Origin: Thermaceae bacterium
GTDB lineage: Bacteria; Deinococcota; Deinococci; Deinococcales; Marinithermaceae
Direction: 5' to 3'
Assembly: GCA_026989475.1 (NCBI GenBank)
Contig: JALSJG010000251.1
Coordinates: forward strand, 1-6,568
Length of the DNA stretch: 6,568 nucleotides
Shown here one piece after another: positions 5,664 through 6,568 of this stretch. How positions within the stretch are numbered: position 1 is the stretch's first letter; each line of letters opens with the position of its first letter. The translations under genes and the position numbers were made by a program. The notes under the pieces were generated by a model. That model was not told where the DNA came from, did not search any database, and saw only the letters and a program-made list of their open reading frames with translations.

Positions 5664-6568
5664 ATGCGCTCGCCCTGGGCCAAGCTCCAAGGCGTCGAGC
5701 GGGTGGTGCTATACCCACCTCCCGGGCCCGTGGTGGCCGAGATCCGGGTCCCGGGCTCGAAAAGTGCCACGAACCGCGCTCTCCTGCTCGCGGGCTTCGC
5801 AAAGGGCCCCTCGAGGCTCTTCGGAATCCTGAAGAGCGACGACGCCTATTGGGCGACCGAGGCGCTTAGAAGCCTAGGCATCGAGGTTCGGGTCGAGGGT
5901 GAGACCGCCTGGGTCGAGGGCGGTGGACCGAAGAGGCGGGAGGCTGAGGTCTTCGTGGGCTCGGCGGGGACGCTCGCCCGCTTTCTTACCGCGATGCTCG
6001 CCTTCACCCCGGGCCGCTGGACCCTCCGGGCCAGCCCCCAGATGCAGCGGAGGCCGATCGCGCCGCTCCTCGACGCGCTCAAGACCCTGGGCGTGGGCGT
6101 TTCCTACCTCGAGGAGGAGGGGCGCTTCCCCTTCGCGCTGGAGGGCAGGAAGGTTCCAGGAGGCGAGGTGCGGATCTCGGGGGCGACCTCGAGCCAGTTC
6201 GTAAGCGCCCTCCTGCTCGCCGGGGCGCTCTCGGAAGGACCGCTCTTCGTCCGAGTCGAGGGAGGCATCGTCCAGCCCGACTACGTGCGCATCACCGCCC
6301 GGATGATGGAAGCCTTCGGGGCCCGGGTGCGGGAGGAAAAGGAGGACTTTCGCGTCTTGCCCACCGGCTACCGAGGGCGGGACATAGAGCTCGAAGCCGA
6401 CGCCTCGAGCGCCGCCTACTTCTTCGCCCTGGCGGCCGCGAGCGGGGGCCGGGTACGGGTCCTGAACCTAGGGAGCGAGACCCTCCAGCCCGACCTTGGC
6501 TTTGTGGACGTGCTCGCGCGGATGGGCGCGGAAGTGAAAAAGACGAAGACCGCGACCGAGGTCAAGGG
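5664..6568 (+). CDS. aroA: 3-phosphoshikimate 1-carboxyvinyltransferase (EPSP synthase), N-terminal 301 residues
   Basis: EPSP synthase joins phosphoenolpyruvate to shikimate-3-phosphate, the sixth step of the shikimate pathway to aromatic amino acids, in the cytoplasm. The reading frame stays open from the ATG at 5664 to the window edge and is cut off there. Conserved blocks appear in order: VPGSKSATNRAL (29-40, Lys33 and Ser34 binding substrate), SAGTLARFL (100-108), QMQRRP (126-131), GATSSQF (173-179, the shikimate-phosphate-binding SSQ), QPDYVRIT (204-211), and EADASSAAYFF with Asp246, the likely catalytic aspartate. The later Glu/Arg block RxKExDR lies outside. In the PEP loop, Ser100 stands where E. 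coli has Asn94 and Phe107 where it has Pro101. The gene begins 1 nt after the SPFH stop, so translation may be coupled. The upstream GGGGGTAAG is only a weak ribosome site. A GTG near codon 14 is a less likely start. Confidence 0.92.
   Translation, partial: MRSPWAKLQGVERVVLYPPPGPVVAEIRVPGSKSATNRALLLAGFAKGPSRLFGILKSDDAYWATEALRSLGIEVRVEGETAWVEGGGPKRREAEVFVGSAGTLARFLTAMLAFTPGRWTLRASPQMQRRPIAPLLDALKTLGVGVSYLEEEGRFPFALEGRKVPGGEVRISGATSSQFVSALLLAGALSEGPLFVRVEGGIVQPDYVRITARMMEAFGARVREEKEDFRVLPTGYRGRDIELEADASSAAYFFALAAASGGRVRVLNLGSETLQPDLGFVDVLARMGAEVKKTKTATEVK

Noticed and set aside
5084..5770. Minus-strand frame (228 aa) opposite the SPFH gene and aroA start
   Set aside because: It is antisense to two supported genes and has no start signal or domain.

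Overview
The window is GC-rich and densely coded. It reads as a chromosomal segment of a thermophilic Deinococcota bacterium of the Thermus/Meiothermus/Oceanithermus type. That assignment is an inference from composition, Arg/Glu/Leu-rich proteins, strong AAGGAGG ribosome sites, possible leaderless starts, a FadN-type beta-oxidation protein, and palindromes resembling the Thermus FadR operator. No species can be named from the sequence alone.

Left half, minus strand (positions 3051 down to 1): a tight operon reads NUDIX hydrolase, then FadN (3-hydroxyacyl-CoA dehydrogenase fused to enoyl-CoA hydratase), then the first 45 codons of a thiolase (FadA) that runs off the left edge. At both junctions the upstream stop codon lies inside the Shine-Dalgarno sequence of the next gene.

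Centre (3052-3154): a short, unusually AT-rich divergent region separates the NUDIX operon from the rightward genes. It holds several related operator-like sequences. A near-perfect further copy (6-bp arms, TTATAC/GTATAA) lies at 2473-2487, between the end of the NUDIX gene and fadN, next to a plausible internal promoter.

Right half, plus strand: a long-chain acyl-CoA synthetase (FadD, 3155-4834), a membrane-anchored SPFH/band-7 protein (4844-5662), and the first 301 codons of 5-enolpyruvylshikimate-3-phosphate synthase (AroA, 5664 onward). The gaps are 9 and 1 nt, so co-transcription is likely, although the SPFH gene may also have its own leaderless promoter.

Together, FadD activates fatty acids to acyl-CoA, and FadN plus FadA carry out the hydration, second oxidation and thiolysis steps of beta-oxidation. 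Both arms appear to be controlled through the same family of operator sequences, probably by an acyl-CoA-responsive TetR-type FadR. AroA (aromatic amino acid synthesis) and the SPFH protein look like neighbours rather than pathway members. I saw no RNA genes, mobile elements, CRISPR arrays or rho-independent terminators. The only non-coding stretch longer than a few bases is 3052-3154.
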